Positions 1 to 8,034 are shown, numbered from the stretch's first letter. The stretch is DNA of 54,418 nt from Hymenobacter sp. ISL-91 (GCF_018613725.1 NZ_JAGGPS010000026.1:149760-204177); one strand, 5' to 3'. Translations and numbers: made by a program. Notes: generated from the sequence alone by a model not told the origin.

Positions 1-46
1 GCCCCTACATCGACCTCCACAGTTTGGATTAATCATTAACCACCAA

Positions 47-1276
47 TCACAAAATCTCCTTGGGGTAGCAGATGTAGTGTTTTTCAACGCGCTGGCTCAG
101 GGCTTTGATGTTGGGCAGGTCGGAGGCCTCGGCGGCGTTTACCACTTGGCCGCGCTTGGTGAGCACTTCGATGGAGTCGCGGCCGTCGGCGTCGTAGGCA
201 TTGTTGCTGATGCGGCCGGTTAGCATTAGCTGGGCCGCGTCGGCGGGGGGCAGCTCGAAGTGGGCGGCAATCAGCTCGATGATGCCGAGCTGGAATTCCT
301 CGTCGAAAGGCTCGGTCTGGAGCGTGATTTTGAACAGGTGGCGGTCGAGCAGGCTTTGGGCCAGGTAGCGCAATACCGTGTCGGGGTGGTCGGCCCAGAG
401 CTTCACGGCGCCCCACACGTCGGTATCATCCAGGCGGGCGAAACGGCGCAGAATGGTGTCGTCGGTTTCGAACTGCTCCTGCGTAACGTTGCGGGTCAGG
501 AAGAACTGCAGGTTGGGCGAGGCAGGCACTTCGGTGCCGCCGCGCGCCAGGTCGCGGGCCCGCTGCATGATGCGAATCACCATCTGCTCGGCGCTGGTTA
601 CGGTTTTGTGCAGGTACACCTGCCAGTACATCAGCCGCCGGCTCACCAGAAAGTTCTCGATGCTGTACACGGCCTTTTCCTCCAGCACCAGCCGCTCATC
701 TACCACGGTCAGCATTTTAATGAGGCGGTCGGCGCCGGGGCGTCCCTCCTGCACACCGGTATAAAACGAGTCGCGGTTGAGGTAGTCGAGCCGGTCCATA
801 TCGAGCTGGCTGCTGACGAGCTGATGGAAGAATGGCCGCTCGTAGGTGCCCTTAAAGATGGCAATAGCCAGCTCCAGCGCCCCATTGAACTCGGTGTTGA
901 GCTTACGCATCAGGTGCAGGCTCACGGCCTCGTGGTGCACATCATGAAAAATGCTGCGCTCCAGCGCGTGCGAGAGGGGGCCGTGGCCAATGTCGTGCAA
1001 CAGAATGGCGGCCATGGCCGCCTCTCCCTCAGCGGCCGAAATTTTCACGCCTTTGTCTTTAAGCGTGCGCAGAGCCAGCGACATGAGGTGCATGGCGCCC
1101 AGCGCGTGATGAAAGCGCGTGTGCAACGCCCCCGGATACACGAACATCGTCAGGCCCAACTGTTGAATCCGGCGTAAGCGCTGGAAGTATGTGTGCTCAA
1201 TCAGGTCGAAGAGCAGCTCCGTCGGGATAGTGACGAAGCCATATACGGGGTCGTTGAAAATCTTCTTTTTGTTCAT
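47..1276 (-). CDS. HD-domain phosphohydrolase
   Basis: A 409-residue protein of the HD superfamily, probably a cytoplasmic metal-dependent phosphohydrolase of the dNTPase/YdhJ-like type. The N-terminal HD core is clear: R54-F-H56-H57 precedes the LLHDIGHGPLSHALE block with H94-D95, and D161-R-L-D164-Y-L supplies the last metal-ligand region. The C-terminal half (about 200-409) is the helical extension usual for this roughly 400-residue family. The ATG follows no in-frame extension and the stop lies just inside the left edge, so the gene is complete. It is divergent from porX, with about 340 bases between. The substrate cannot be read from sequence; a (deoxy)nucleotide is the family expectation. 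No key residue is missing. Confidence 0.88.
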   Translation of the reverse strand: MNKKKIFNDPVYGFVTIPTELLFDLIEHTYFQRLRRIQQLGLTMFVYPGALHTRFHHALGAMHLMSLALRTLKDKGVKISAAEGEAAMAAILLHDIGHGPLSHALERSIFHDVHHEAVSLHLMRKLNTEFNGALELAIAIFKGTYERPFFHQLVSSQLDMDRLDYLNRDSFYTGVQEGRPGADRLIKMLTVVDERLVLEEKAVYSIENFLVSRRLMYWQVYLHKTVTSAEQMVIRIMQRARDLARGGTEVPASPNLQFFLTRNVTQEQFETDDTILRRFARLDDTDVWGAVKLWADHPDTVLRYLAQSLLDRHLFKITLQTEPFDEEFQLGIIELIAAHFELPPADAAQLMLTGRISNNAYDADGRDSIEVLTKRGQVVNAAEASDLPNIKALSQRVEKHYICYPKEIL

Positions 1277-1619
1277 CGGGAACTCGGGAAAGCGGCGGGT
1301 TTTCAGGTGGTTGTGCAGGGCTTACATGCCGAGCTGCAAAACATGCCGGGGGGCTCGGTTGTATAGCTGCGAAGACTCAAGCCACTGATTTTTGGTTTCT
1401 TTACGGCGGAGCTGACCTTAAAATAGCGTCAGCGCGAAAAAAATAGAACAACCTAAAGGCAAGGATTGGGAGTAAAGCTACTTATGAAACCGCCGCCGCA
1501 ACTTTTGCCGGCAGCCCGACATCTTTAAACTGCCCGGCCGGCGCTACGCTCCGGCCAAGGCAGTTTTCTTCGCGCCGGACAGCCGTCCGGGCTTTCTTGT
1601 GCAACTCTCAACCCGCCAT
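1277..1619. other. Divergent intergenic region upstream of porX
   Basis: About 340 bases between the divergent HD-domain gene and porX carry no convincing gene. The stretch must hold both promoters, but no good TTTG-N19-TAnnTTTG match was found. Near 1532-1588 there are short GC-rich inverted repeats (GGCCGG...CCGGCC and GGACAGCCGTCC). Their position just before porX makes them candidate leader hairpins, not terminators, because no T-tract follows. Confidence 0.4.
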
Positions 1620-3182
1620 ATGCAATACAGTATCCTCTGGGCCGATGATGAAATCGACCTGCTTAAGCCGCACATCCTCTTCCTGAAAGAAAAGGGCTAC
1701 GACGTAACCGCCGTGAACTCCGGCACCGATGCGGTGGAGGAAATCCAGGAGAAAACCTACGACATCGTGTTCCTGGACGAGAACATGCCCGGCCTGACGG
1801 GCCTCGAAACGCTCACCGAAATCAAGGCCCTGCGCCCTACGGTGCCGGTGGTGATGATTACCAAGAGCGAGGAAGAGCACATTATGGAGGAAGCCATCGG
1901 CGCCAAAATTGCCGACTACCTCATCAAGCCCGTCAACCCGAACCAGATTCTGCTGTCGGTGAAGCGCGTGCTCGACAACAAGCGCCTCGTAAGCGAGAAA
2001 ACCAACTCGGGCTACCAGCGCGACTTCCGCCAGTTGGGCATGCAGCTCGGCGACCGGCTCAGCCCAAGCGAGTGGGCCGATGTGTACAAGAAACTGGTGT
2101 ACTGGGAGTTGGAAATCAATGAAACCGAGGGCAAAAGCATGGCCGAGGTCTTCAACATGCAGAAGGACGAGGCCAACACGTACTTTGGCCGCTTCATCCA
2201 GGAGAACTACGAGGACTGGCTGCACGGCGACGCCGACGCGCCCCTGATGTCGCACCAGCTGTTCAAGGAGCGCGTGTTTCCGCTGCTCAAGGAAACCGGC
2301 GACACGCCCGTGTACTTCATGCTCATCGACAACCTGCGCTACGACCAGTGGAAGGTGCTGGAGCCGATTATTGCGGAGATGTTCACCGTCGACCAGGAAG
2401 AAACCTACTACAGCATTCTGCCCACCACCACGGCCTACGCCCGCAACGCCATCTTCTCGGGCATGATGCCGGGCGAAATCCAGAAGAAATACCCCAACCT
2501 GTGGGTGTGGGACGACGACGAGGACGGCAAGAACCTGCACGAGGCCGAGTTCATGGAAATCATGTTCCAGAAGGCCAACCAGAAGCACAAGTTCAGCTAT
2601 AACAAGGTAACCAACCTGCAGGCCGGCAAGGATTTGCTGGGCAAAATGGCCAACCTGCACAACAACTTCAAGCTCAACGTTATCGTCTACAACTTCGTGG
2701 ACATGCTCAGCCACGCCCGCACCGACATGGCCATGATTCGGGAGCTGGCCGCCGACGAATCGGCCTACCGGAGCCTGACCAAGTCGTGGTTCCTGCACTC
2801 GCCGCTGTACGAGATGTTCCAGCAGATTGCCGAGCGCAAGGGCAAGGTTGTCATCACTACCGACCACGGCACGATTCGCGTCAAGCGCCCCTACAAAATC
2901 GTGGGCGACCGGAACACCAACACCAACCTGCGCTACAAGCACGGCAAAAACCTGGGCTTCGACGACAGCAAGGACGTGTACACGGTGCGCAAGCCCGACA
3001 ACATCTTCCTGCCCCGCGAAAACGTGAGCACCGCCTACGTGTTCACGGTCGGCGACTTCTTCTTCGCCTACCCCAACAACTACAACTACTACGTGAACTA
3101 CTACAAGGACACGTTCCAGCACGGCGGCATCTCCCTGGAGGAGTGCATCATCCCGTACGTAACGCTGAGCCCGAAAGGGTAG
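1620..3182 (+). CDS. porX: PorX-type response regulator with PglZ domain
   Basis: A 520-residue two-domain regulator matching PorX, the cytoplasmic response regulator that controls the type IX secretion system and gliding in Bacteroidota. Residues 1-120 form a receiver with acidic pair D9-D10, phosphoacceptor D53 (FLDENMPG), T81 and K103. Residues about 200-515 form a PglZ / alkaline-phosphatase-superfamily domain with metal-site motifs LIDNLRYDQW, TTTAYARNAIFSGMMP and ITTDHGT. In the family this domain hydrolyses (oligo)nucleotides. The ATG at 1620 is preferred over an in-frame GTG at 1599 because homologous proteins begin with the M-Y/K-I-L-W-A-D-D-E strand. The partner kinase PorY is not in this window. 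A hairpin terminator follows at 3253. Confident call. Confidence 0.94.
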   Translation: MQYSILWADDEIDLLKPHILFLKEKGYDVTAVNSGTDAVEEIQEKTYDIVFLDENMPGLTGLETLTEIKALRPTVPVVMITKSEEEHIMEEAIGAKIADYLIKPVNPNQILLSVKRVLDNKRLVSEKTNSGYQRDFRQLGMQLGDRLSPSEWADVYKKLVYWELEINETEGKSMAEVFNMQKDEANTYFGRFIQENYEDWLHGDADAPLMSHQLFKERVFPLLKETGDTPVYFMLIDNLRYDQWKVLEPIIAEMFTVDQEETYYSILPTTTAYARNAIFSGMMPGEIQKKYPNLWVWDDDEDGKNLHEAEFMEIMFQKANQKHKFSYNKVTNLQAGKDLLGKMANLHNNFKLNVIVYNFVDMLSHARTDMAMIRELAADESAYRSLTKSWFLHSPLYEMFQQIAERKGKVVITTDHGTIRVKRPYKIVGDRNTNTNLRYKHGKNLGFDDSKDVYTVRKPDNIFLPRENVSTAYVFTVGDFFFAYPNNYNYYVNYYKDTFQHGGISLEECIIPYVTLSPKG

Positions 3183-3190
3183 GCTTTTTT

Positions 3191-3236
3191 GACCTATTAG
3201 CTTATAGCTGCTGGCTGTTAGCTGACGTTCAGGTTA
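3191..3236. repeat. TAGC-rich intergenic repeat, copy 1
   Basis: A run of TTAGC/TAGCTG words (TTAGCTTATAGCTGCTGGCT followed by GTTAGCTGACGTTCAGGT). The same words recur at 42203-42249 and 42317-42350, including the shared ATAGCTGCTGGCT. It is likely a low-complexity intergenic repeat family and codes for nothing. Confidence 0.5.
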
Positions 3237-3252
3237 GCGTAGTTGAAACGAG

Positions 3253-3280
3253 AAGGGCCGCCAGTTATGGCGGCCTTTCT
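3253..3280 (+). terminator. Intrinsic terminator of porX
   Basis: An 11-bp stem with one G-U pair (AAGGGCCGCCA / TGGCGGCCTTT), a GTTA loop and a short T-rich tail lies about 70 bases after the porX stop. It could also work weakly for the convergent gene ending at 3296. Confidence 0.75.
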
Positions 3281-3295
3281 CTGCTTTGCGGAAAC

Positions 3296-3631
3296 CTACT
3301 TGAGGTTAATGCCAGGTTTCAACGTGATTAAAACAACACCATTTTCAGCCAAATCCCCATATTGCTGAATAGCAGCCGTTCCCTTTATAACTCTCACAGA
3401 ATCAATCTGGTCTGGATTGAGTTGGGAGATGAGTAAGCTATCCGCAGCTAAGCCGTTGATAACATACAGGGGCCTAGATTTCAGCTTTACTGGGCCACAG
3501 TAGATACGTATGCCAGTTGCTGTATCAGGCTTTATGGGTGATGTGATGTTCACCTTACCAATGAGCGTATTCTGGGCGCTGGCGGTGAAGCCCAGCAACA
3601 GCAATGGGAGTGGTAGGAAACGACCTGTCAT
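3296..3631 (-). CDS. Miniature TonB-plug-like secreted protein 1
   Basis: A 111-residue protein with a signal peptide (MTGRFLPLPLLLLGFTASAQ). The rest resembles only the core of the SusC/TonB-receptor plug: PLYVINGL, LNPDQIDSVRVIKG, IQQYGDLAENGVVLITLK. In full receptors this pattern is P-x-Y-V-I-D-G, then L-x-P-x-D-I-E-S-I-x-V-L-K-D, then G-x-x-A-x-N-G-V-I-L-I-T-T-K. No beta-barrel follows, so it cannot be a transporter by itself. It lies 18 bases downstream of a paralogue on the same strand, probably in one transcript. What is known: plug-like fold in related receptors. What is inferred: periplasmic or surface partner, or energy-coupling decoy. Function unknown. Confidence 0.75.
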   Translation of the reverse strand: MTGRFLPLPLLLLGFTASAQNTLIGKVNITSPIKPDTATGIRIYCGPVKLKSRPLYVINGLAADSLLISQLNPDQIDSVRVIKGTAAIQQYGDLAENGVVLITLKPGINLK

Positions 3632-3649
3632 AATGTGGTAATCAAATGA

Positions 3650-3970
3650 TTAACGGCCGGTTTTGACGGGCTTAGTGGTAATCATAATCATCCCGTTTCT
3701 TACCCGTGGTCCGAAAGATGCAGCTGCCGCCTGAGGCTTTATAATGCTGACGGATTCAATCTGGTCAGGGCTGATAGTAGATAAGGCGCTGCTGTCCACT
3801 ATCTGCCCATTAACAACATACATCGGGTTTGGCTTCATGCTCAACGCCTCAGTGTAAAGTGGGCTAGTAGTAGGCTTGCTGAGCCCGAGGTGGGGTGCGA
3901 TAGTCGGGGCGGTCTGGGCGCTGGCGGCAAAGCCCAGTAGCAGCAGCGGAAGTAGCAGAAAGCGGATCAT
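3650..3970 (-). CDS. Miniature TonB-plug-like secreted protein 2
   Basis: A 106-residue paralogue of the gene just downstream. It has a signal peptide (MIRFLLLPLLLLGFAASAQ) and the same plug-core signature: PMYVVNGQ, ISPDQIESVSIIKP, AAASFGPRVRNGMIMITTK. The N-termini of the two paralogues are nearly superimposable (PLLLLGFxASAQ), which points to tandem duplication followed by divergence. It ends with a short basic tail (KPVKTGR) and has no barrel or Cys. The first gene of a likely two-gene unit. It could be a truncated receptor relic, but both copies have intact frames and signal peptides, which argues for function. Confidence 0.75.
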   Translation of the reverse strand: MIRFLLLPLLLLGFAASAQTAPTIAPHLGLSKPTTSPLYTEALSMKPNPMYVVNGQIVDSSALSTISPDQIESVSIIKPQAAAASFGPRVRNGMIMITTKPVKTGR

Positions 3971-4103
3971 GACTTAGTTACGCTGTATAGTTAAGGGAAA
4001 ATAGGTTGACAGCCTGTGGCTATGTGTGTCAATGACTGGCATATAAGTGGTTATGCGAGCAAACGTGTGCAGGCGCGGAAAAGTTGCCAGCCAGTACAGC
4101 CAC

Positions 4104-5360
4104 CTACCGCAACGCTTCCAGCGCCGTCCGCAGCCGGGGCAACGCCGCCCCAATAGACTCGGCCGAGGCCCCGCCCACCGACATCCGGAACCACGGCGCG
4201 GTGCCGTCGTTTCCGAAAGCGCTGAACGGCACCAGCGCCAGCTTCGCCTCGCTGATGAGGTAGGAAGTGATTTGCTGGGTGGTGTCGAGGCGCTGGCCGG
4301 CGGGTGTGCTACGGCCCAGCACGTCGAGCTTGGCGGTGAGGTAGATGGCGCCCTGCGGTACCAGCGAATCGACGGGCAGGCCGTCTGCCTTCATCGTTTG
4401 CAGGCCCTCATGCAGCAGGTCCAGGCTGCGCTGGATTTTCTGCTTGAAGCCGACCATGTAAGTGTCCACGGCCTCCGTTTGGGGCAGATACTCGCCCACG
4501 GCCACCTGTTCGGCCTTAGGTGCCCAGGCGCCCACGTGGCCCAAAATAGCCTTCATCTTGTCGATTACCTTGCCGGGGCCGAAAGCGTAGCCGACCCGCA
4601 CGCCGGTGGCGGCCAGGCACTTCGAGATTCCGTCGATGTAAATGGTGTAGTCGCGCAGGGCGGGACGCAGGCTAACTGGGTCGTAGTGTTCGGTGGTGCC
4701 GAAAGTCAGGAGCCAGTAAATCTGGTCGTAGAGCAGGTAGAGCGGCTTTTCGTCGGGGCCTCGGCGCTGGTTTTCGGCCAGCACCAAGTCGCAGATGGTT
4801 TCCAGGTCTTCGCGGCTGAAAACGGTTCCTGTCGGGTTGAGCGGGGAGCACAGGGCCAGCAGCGTAGCGCCGGCCAGGTGCGGCGCCAATTCGGCGGCGG
4901 TGGGCATGAAGTTGTTTTCGGCCCGCGTGGGCACCATTACCGGCTCGGCGCCCGAGAGGTGGCAGTAGTGGTTGTTGTTCCAGCTTGGCACCGGAAACAC
5001 CACCCGGTCGCCGGCATCCACCAGGGCCAGGTAGGTGGCGTAGATGAGGGGCCTGGAGCCGCCGGCCACCAGAAAATCGGCCGCCGGGTACTCCAGCCCC
5101 AGCCGGTTAGCGGTGAAGGCTGCAGCCGCTTCGCGCAGGCCGGCCATACCGTTGGCGGGCGGGTAGTTCGTCTGCCCGGCCTGGTAGGCGGCAATAATTC
5201 CGTCCTTCAGCTCGGCCGGAATTGGGTACTCGGCCGGGTCGAAGTCGCCGATGGTGAGGTTGCAGATTTGCTCGCCCCGGCGAATCATATCATTCACCTC
5301 GTTGCCGATTTTGATGATTTCGGAGCCAATCAGGCCCGCGGCCATTTGCGAAACGTGCAT
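4104..5360 (-). CDS. PLP-dependent class I/II aminotransferase
   Basis: A 418-residue fold-type I aminotransferase of the AspC/AAT-like family, cytoplasmic. Visible landmarks are the substrate-side NYPPANGMAGLREA, the cofactor-stacking W127 region (PSWNNNHY), N175-P-T-G, D212-Q-I-Y, and the Schiff-base lysine K247 in IDGISKCLAATGVRVGY, with the phosphate-binding R256 nearby. The ATG at 5360 gives the usual start (MHVSQMAAGLIGSEI...). The reading frame stays open further upstream to about 5792, but that stretch runs through a palindromic repeat and is rejected. Substrate unknown; aspartate, aromatic or branched amino acids are all possible. It separates porX from tsaE and is the only minus-strand gene between the mini-plug pair and tsaE. 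Confidence 0.88.
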   Translation of the reverse strand: MHVSQMAAGLIGSEIIKIGNEVNDMIRRGEQICNLTIGDFDPAEYPIPAELKDGIIAAYQAGQTNYPPANGMAGLREAAAAFTANRLGLEYPAADFLVAGGSRPLIYATYLALVDAGDRVVFPVPSWNNNHYCHLSGAEPVMVPTRAENNFMPTAAELAPHLAGATLLALCSPLNPTGTVFSREDLETICDLVLAENQRRGPDEKPLYLLYDQIYWLLTFGTTEHYDPVSLRPALRDYTIYIDGISKCLAATGVRVGYAFGPGKVIDKMKAILGHVGAWAPKAEQVAVGEYLPQTEAVDTYMVGFKQKIQRSLDLLHEGLQTMKADGLPVDSLVPQGAIYLTAKLDVLGRSTPAGQRLDTTQQITSYLISEAKLALVPFSAFGNDGTAPWFRMSVGGASAESIGAALPRLRTALEALR

Positions 5361-5397
5361 GGTTGTGGAAGAGTTAAGGGAAAGGAAGGTGAATAGG

Positions 5398-5496
5398 CTG
5401 TCATTCTGAGCGGAGCGAAGAATCTCGCGGGCAATAGTAACCCTGTCGTTGGAGTACTGTGGCCCGCGAGCTTCTTCGCGCTGCTCAGAATGACAG
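5398..5496. repeat. REP-like palindrome A (GTCATTCTGAGC family)
   Basis: Inverted arms starting CTGTCATTCTGAGC and ending GCTCAGAATGACAG enclose imperfect GCGAAGAATCTCGCGGGC / GCCCGCGAGCTTCTTCGC arms. The element sits between the aminotransferase start and tsaE, so transcripts from the aminotransferase promoter need not cross it. Confidence 0.85.
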
Positions 5497-5541
5497 TTTG
5501 GGTGCCATTGCAAGCAGCCTAAAAGTACGCAACCGCTGCGG

Positions 5542-5572
5542 TTTGAGCCGCCGCCCGGCCGGTGTACCTTTG
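5542..5572 (+). promoter_or_regulatory. Bacteroidota sigma-A promoter of tsaE, leaderless-like
   Basis: TTTG at 5542-5545, a 19-base spacer, then TACCTTTG at 5565-5572: a full match to the -33 TTTG / -7 TAnnTTTG promoter described for Bacteroidota. Only five bases separate the -7 box from the tsaE ATG at 5578, so transcription should start at or next to the start codon. Confidence 0.75.
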
Positions 5573-5577
5573 CCACC

Positions 5578-6006
5578 ATGCGCACGATTTCCATTCCTAG
5601 CCTCGCCGACCTGCCTGCCGCCGCCGCCCAGGTGCGGGCCGCCCTTGGGGGCCACACCATCCTCTGCTTCGAAGGCGAAATGGGGGCCGGCAAAACCACC
5701 TTTATCAAGGCGTTGTGCCGCGAGCTGGGCGTGGTCGATGAAGTCAGCAGCCCCACTTTTGCGCTCGTAAATGAGTACCGCACGGCCGCCAACGCGCCCG
5801 TGTATCACTTCGACTTCTACCGCCTCGATGAGCCTGCCGAAGCCGAGCAAATCGGGGCCTCCGAGTACTTCGATTCTAGTTATCTTTGCCTGATTGAGTG
5901 GCCCGGCCGCGTACAGCCCCTGCTGCCCGACCACCGCCTCACCCTCACGCTCACCGTCACCGGACCCTCATCGAGGGAATTAGTAATTGATACTTATGGA
6001 TTTTGA
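5578..6006 (+). CDS. tsaE: tRNA t6A biosynthesis ATPase TsaE
   Basis: A 142-residue P-loop protein of the TsaE/YjeE family, which works with TsaB and TsaD to make threonylcarbamoyladenosine at position 37 of ANN-decoding tRNAs. It shows Walker A GEMGAGKTT (33-41), the family's SSPTF (57-61), HFDFYRL (77-83) and EWPGR (107-111). Length and order are standard. It is followed 102 bases later by an alanine-dehydrogenase-like gene, and porX is nearby; I recall this neighbourhood as conserved in Bacteroidota, which is a recollection to be checked. The promoter at 5542-5572 implies almost no 5' leader. Confidence 0.93.
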   Translation: MRTISIPSLADLPAAAAQVRAALGGHTILCFEGEMGAGKTTFIKALCRELGVVDEVSSPTFALVNEYRTAANAPVYHFDFYRLDEPAEAEQIGASEYFDSSYLCLIEWPGRVQPLLPDHRLTLTLTVTGPSSRELVIDTYGF

Positions 6007-6103
6007 ATTTTGAATTAAGAATTGTCTTCGGCCAGTGGATGCCGGGCGGCACGTTAGCAAAAGGCACTAATTCAAAATTCAAAATCTACAATTCATAATT
6101 CAA
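6001..6103. repeat. AT-rich inverted repeat between tsaE and ald-like gene
   Basis: TTTTGAATTTTGAATTA (6001-6017) is repeated inverted and perfect as TAATTCAAAATTCAAAA (6068-6084). A second pair, TTGAATTAAGAATTGT and ACAATTCATAATTCAA, follows to 6103. Composition differs sharply from the GC-rich surroundings, and the left arm overlaps the last codons of tsaE. Confidence 0.8.
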
Positions 6104-6108
6104 AAAAG

Positions 6109-7344
6109 ATGCCCCAAGCAGTACCCTCCGGCTTCGAGTCGCTGGCCGCCAGCCGCGCCTATTTCACCCAGGAATCGATGCTGGCCGTGGAAACGCGCAA
6201 GCGGAAACTGTTTATCGGGCTGCCCCGCGAAACCTCTCTGCAGGAAAACCGCATTTGCCTCACGCCCGAGGCCGTGAAGCACCTGGTGGAGGGCGGCCAC
6301 GAGATTCTGCTCGAAAGCGGCGCCGGCGAGCCCAGCCGCTACTCCGACCACGACTATTCGGAGGCCGGGGCCACCATCGCCTACTCGCAAAAGGAGGTGT
6401 TCGAGGCCGATATCATCCTGAAAGTGGCTCCTGCCACTTACGAGGAAATGGAATACCTGCGGGCGGGCCAGACGCTGATTTCGGCCCTGCAATTCGGCAC
6501 GCTCACCGCCGACTACGTCACGGCCCTGCTGCGCAAGAAAATCAATGCCATCAGTTTCGAGCTGATAAAGGACCCGAGCGGGGCGCGGCCGGTGGTGCGG
6601 GCCATGTCGGAAATTGCCGGCTCGACGGTGATGCTGGTGGCCGCCGAGTACCTGGCGGCCCGGGGCGGCGACGAGGGCAAGGGCATCATTCTGGGCGGTA
6701 TTACCGGCGTGCCGCCTTCGCAGGTACTTATACTGGGGGCCGGTACAGTGGCCGAGTATTCGGCCCGGGCTGCTATTGGGCTGGGGGCCGAGGTGAAAGT
6801 ATTTGATAACCACTTATATAAGCTGCGGCGCCTCAAGCAGAACCTGGGCCAGCCCCAGCTCTACACCAGCACCCTCGATACGTTTGCCCTCAACCAGCAA
6901 ATCCGCCGCGCCGATGTGGTAATTGGCGCTTTGAACCCCGAGGAGGGTCGCATTCCGTTTATGGTTTCCGAGGAAGCCATTTCGCAGATGTCGCCCGGCT
7001 CGGTGCTGATTGACGTGAGCATTGACCAGGGCGGCTGCTTTGAAACCAGCGAGCTTACCAGCCACGCCAAGCCCGTTTTCCGCAAGTACGACGTTATTCA
7101 TTACTGCGTGCCCAACATTGCCTCGCGGGTGCCGCGCACGGCGACCAACGCGCTGAGCAATATTTTTACGCCCATTCTGCAGGAAATCAGCCAGCACGGC
7201 GGCGTGAATGAGGTGCTGTTTACCAACGAGCATTTCCGCTCCGGCGTGTACGCCTACAAAGGCTCGCTCACCAACGCCAGCATCGCGCGCCGCTTTAATA
7301 TGCGCTACAAGGAGCTGGCCCTGATGATTGCCGTGCGCAACTAG
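6109..7344 (+). CDS. Alanine dehydrogenase / PntA-like NAD(P)-binding protein
   Basis: A 411-residue member of the alanine dehydrogenase / transhydrogenase-alpha family. The N-terminal substrate domain has PRETSLQENR (R48) and K105 (DIILKVAPAT). The Rossmann domain carries VLILGAGTVAEYSA (207-219), and IDVSIDQGGCFETS and VIHYCVPNIASRVPRTAT are typical of Ald. The catalytic histidine expected in the TYLHLA stretch of true alanine dehydrogenases is glutamine here (LISALQFG, Q128). The first 30 residues extend beyond the usual N-terminus; M24 is a possible alternative start. It probably reduces or oxidises a 2-oxo/amino acid pair with NAD, but the His-to-Gln change makes the exact reaction uncertain. 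No RBS is obvious, as is usual in this phylum. Confidence 0.8.
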   Translation: MPQAVPSGFESLAASRAYFTQESMLAVETRKRKLFIGLPRETSLQENRICLTPEAVKHLVEGGHEILLESGAGEPSRYSDHDYSEAGATIAYSQKEVFEADIILKVAPATYEEMEYLRAGQTLISALQFGTLTADYVTALLRKKINAISFELIKDPSGARPVVRAMSEIAGSTVMLVAAEYLAARGGDEGKGIILGGITGVPPSQVLILGAGTVAEYSARAAIGLGAEVKVFDNHLYKLRRLKQNLGQPQLYTSTLDTFALNQQIRRADVVIGALNPEEGRIPFMVSEEAISQMSPGSVLIDVSIDQGGCFETSELTSHAKPVFRKYDVIHYCVPNIASRVPRTATNALSNIFTPILQEISQHGGVNEVLFTNEHFRSGVYAYKGSLTNASIARRFNMRYKELALMIAVRN

Positions 7345-7450
7345 GACCACAGAGTAGCGCGGAGTTGTAGCGGATTATACGGATTTTGTAGCCGGCTGCA
7401 ACGGTTGGGCGCGCGGTGGGCTCTGTGGTTATATCACTTGTTATTCCGCT

Positions 7451-7996
7451 ATGCATAAGCTGACTACTTTTCTCGTCGCGGGCCTGCTGCTGGCCACGGC
7501 CACAGCCCCGCGGGCCTGGGGCCAGTCGTTGCCGTTAGGCGCCGACACAGTTGCCGCGCCGGCGGCTGTTCTTCCCAGCCTCAGTACGCTGCGCTACGAC
7601 CGTACCGATACGCTGCGGGCCGTGCAACATCTGTTCATGCGGCGCTCCAAGGCCGTGCGGAGCTGGTTGGAAGGGGGCACAGCCATTATGGCTACCGGTG
7701 CAGTAAAGAAGACGATAGTGGCTACGAGTAGTAAAAAGGAACGCCAGGAACACAGCGCCCACTATCATGACTTGGAGCAAAGTGCCAACCAAGACCTACT
7801 GGTTGGCGGTATGATGACGGGCTATGGCATATTCCTCAATGCCCGGTTCGGACCCAGGCAGTACCAGCGCGTGGTGGCGGCCTACCAGGAAGGCCAGCCG
7901 CTGCCGCCCTATCTCAACCGTAAGCTGAAGACCAAGTATTTCCGGCTGTTGCCGCTGGGCAACCGCCAGGAGCGGGCCCAGGCCGTACGCTGGTAA
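7451..7996 (+). CDS. Secreted hypothetical protein
   Basis: A 181-residue protein that I do not recognise. It begins with a signal peptide (MHKLTTFLVAGLLLATATAP...AWGQ), followed by a small Ala/Pro-rich linker, a basic stretch around MRRSKAVRSW and a Gly/Ala-rich segment that could be a single hydrophobic helix (LLVGGMMTGYGIFLNARFG). The C-terminus is strongly basic (KLKTKYFRLLPLGNRQER). No catalytic motif or metal site is visible. It stands alone between the ald-like gene and the convergent cupin gene. Membrane- or periplasm-associated is the most I can infer. Confidence 0.65.
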   Translation: MHKLTTFLVAGLLLATATAPRAWGQSLPLGADTVAAPAAVLPSLSTLRYDRTDTLRAVQHLFMRRSKAVRSWLEGGTAIMATGAVKKTIVATSSKKERQEHSAHYHDLEQSANQDLLVGGMMTGYGIFLNARFGPRQYQRVVAAYQEGQPLPPYLNRKLKTKYFRLLPLGNRQERAQAVRW

Positions 7997-8034
7997 GTGG
8001 CGGCGGCCAATAGCGCGTGTATAGCTTGGCTGGC

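Noticed and set aside
1608..3122. Long minus-strand frame opposite porX, and similar antisense frames across acs, the RND pump and ald
   Set aside because: They mirror strongly conserved genes on the other strand and consist of Val/His/Gly-rich nonsense expected from GC-rich codon bias.
5361..5792. Upstream extension of the aminotransferase
   Set aside because: It reads through palindrome A and antisense to tsaE; the family N-terminus fits the ATG at 5360.
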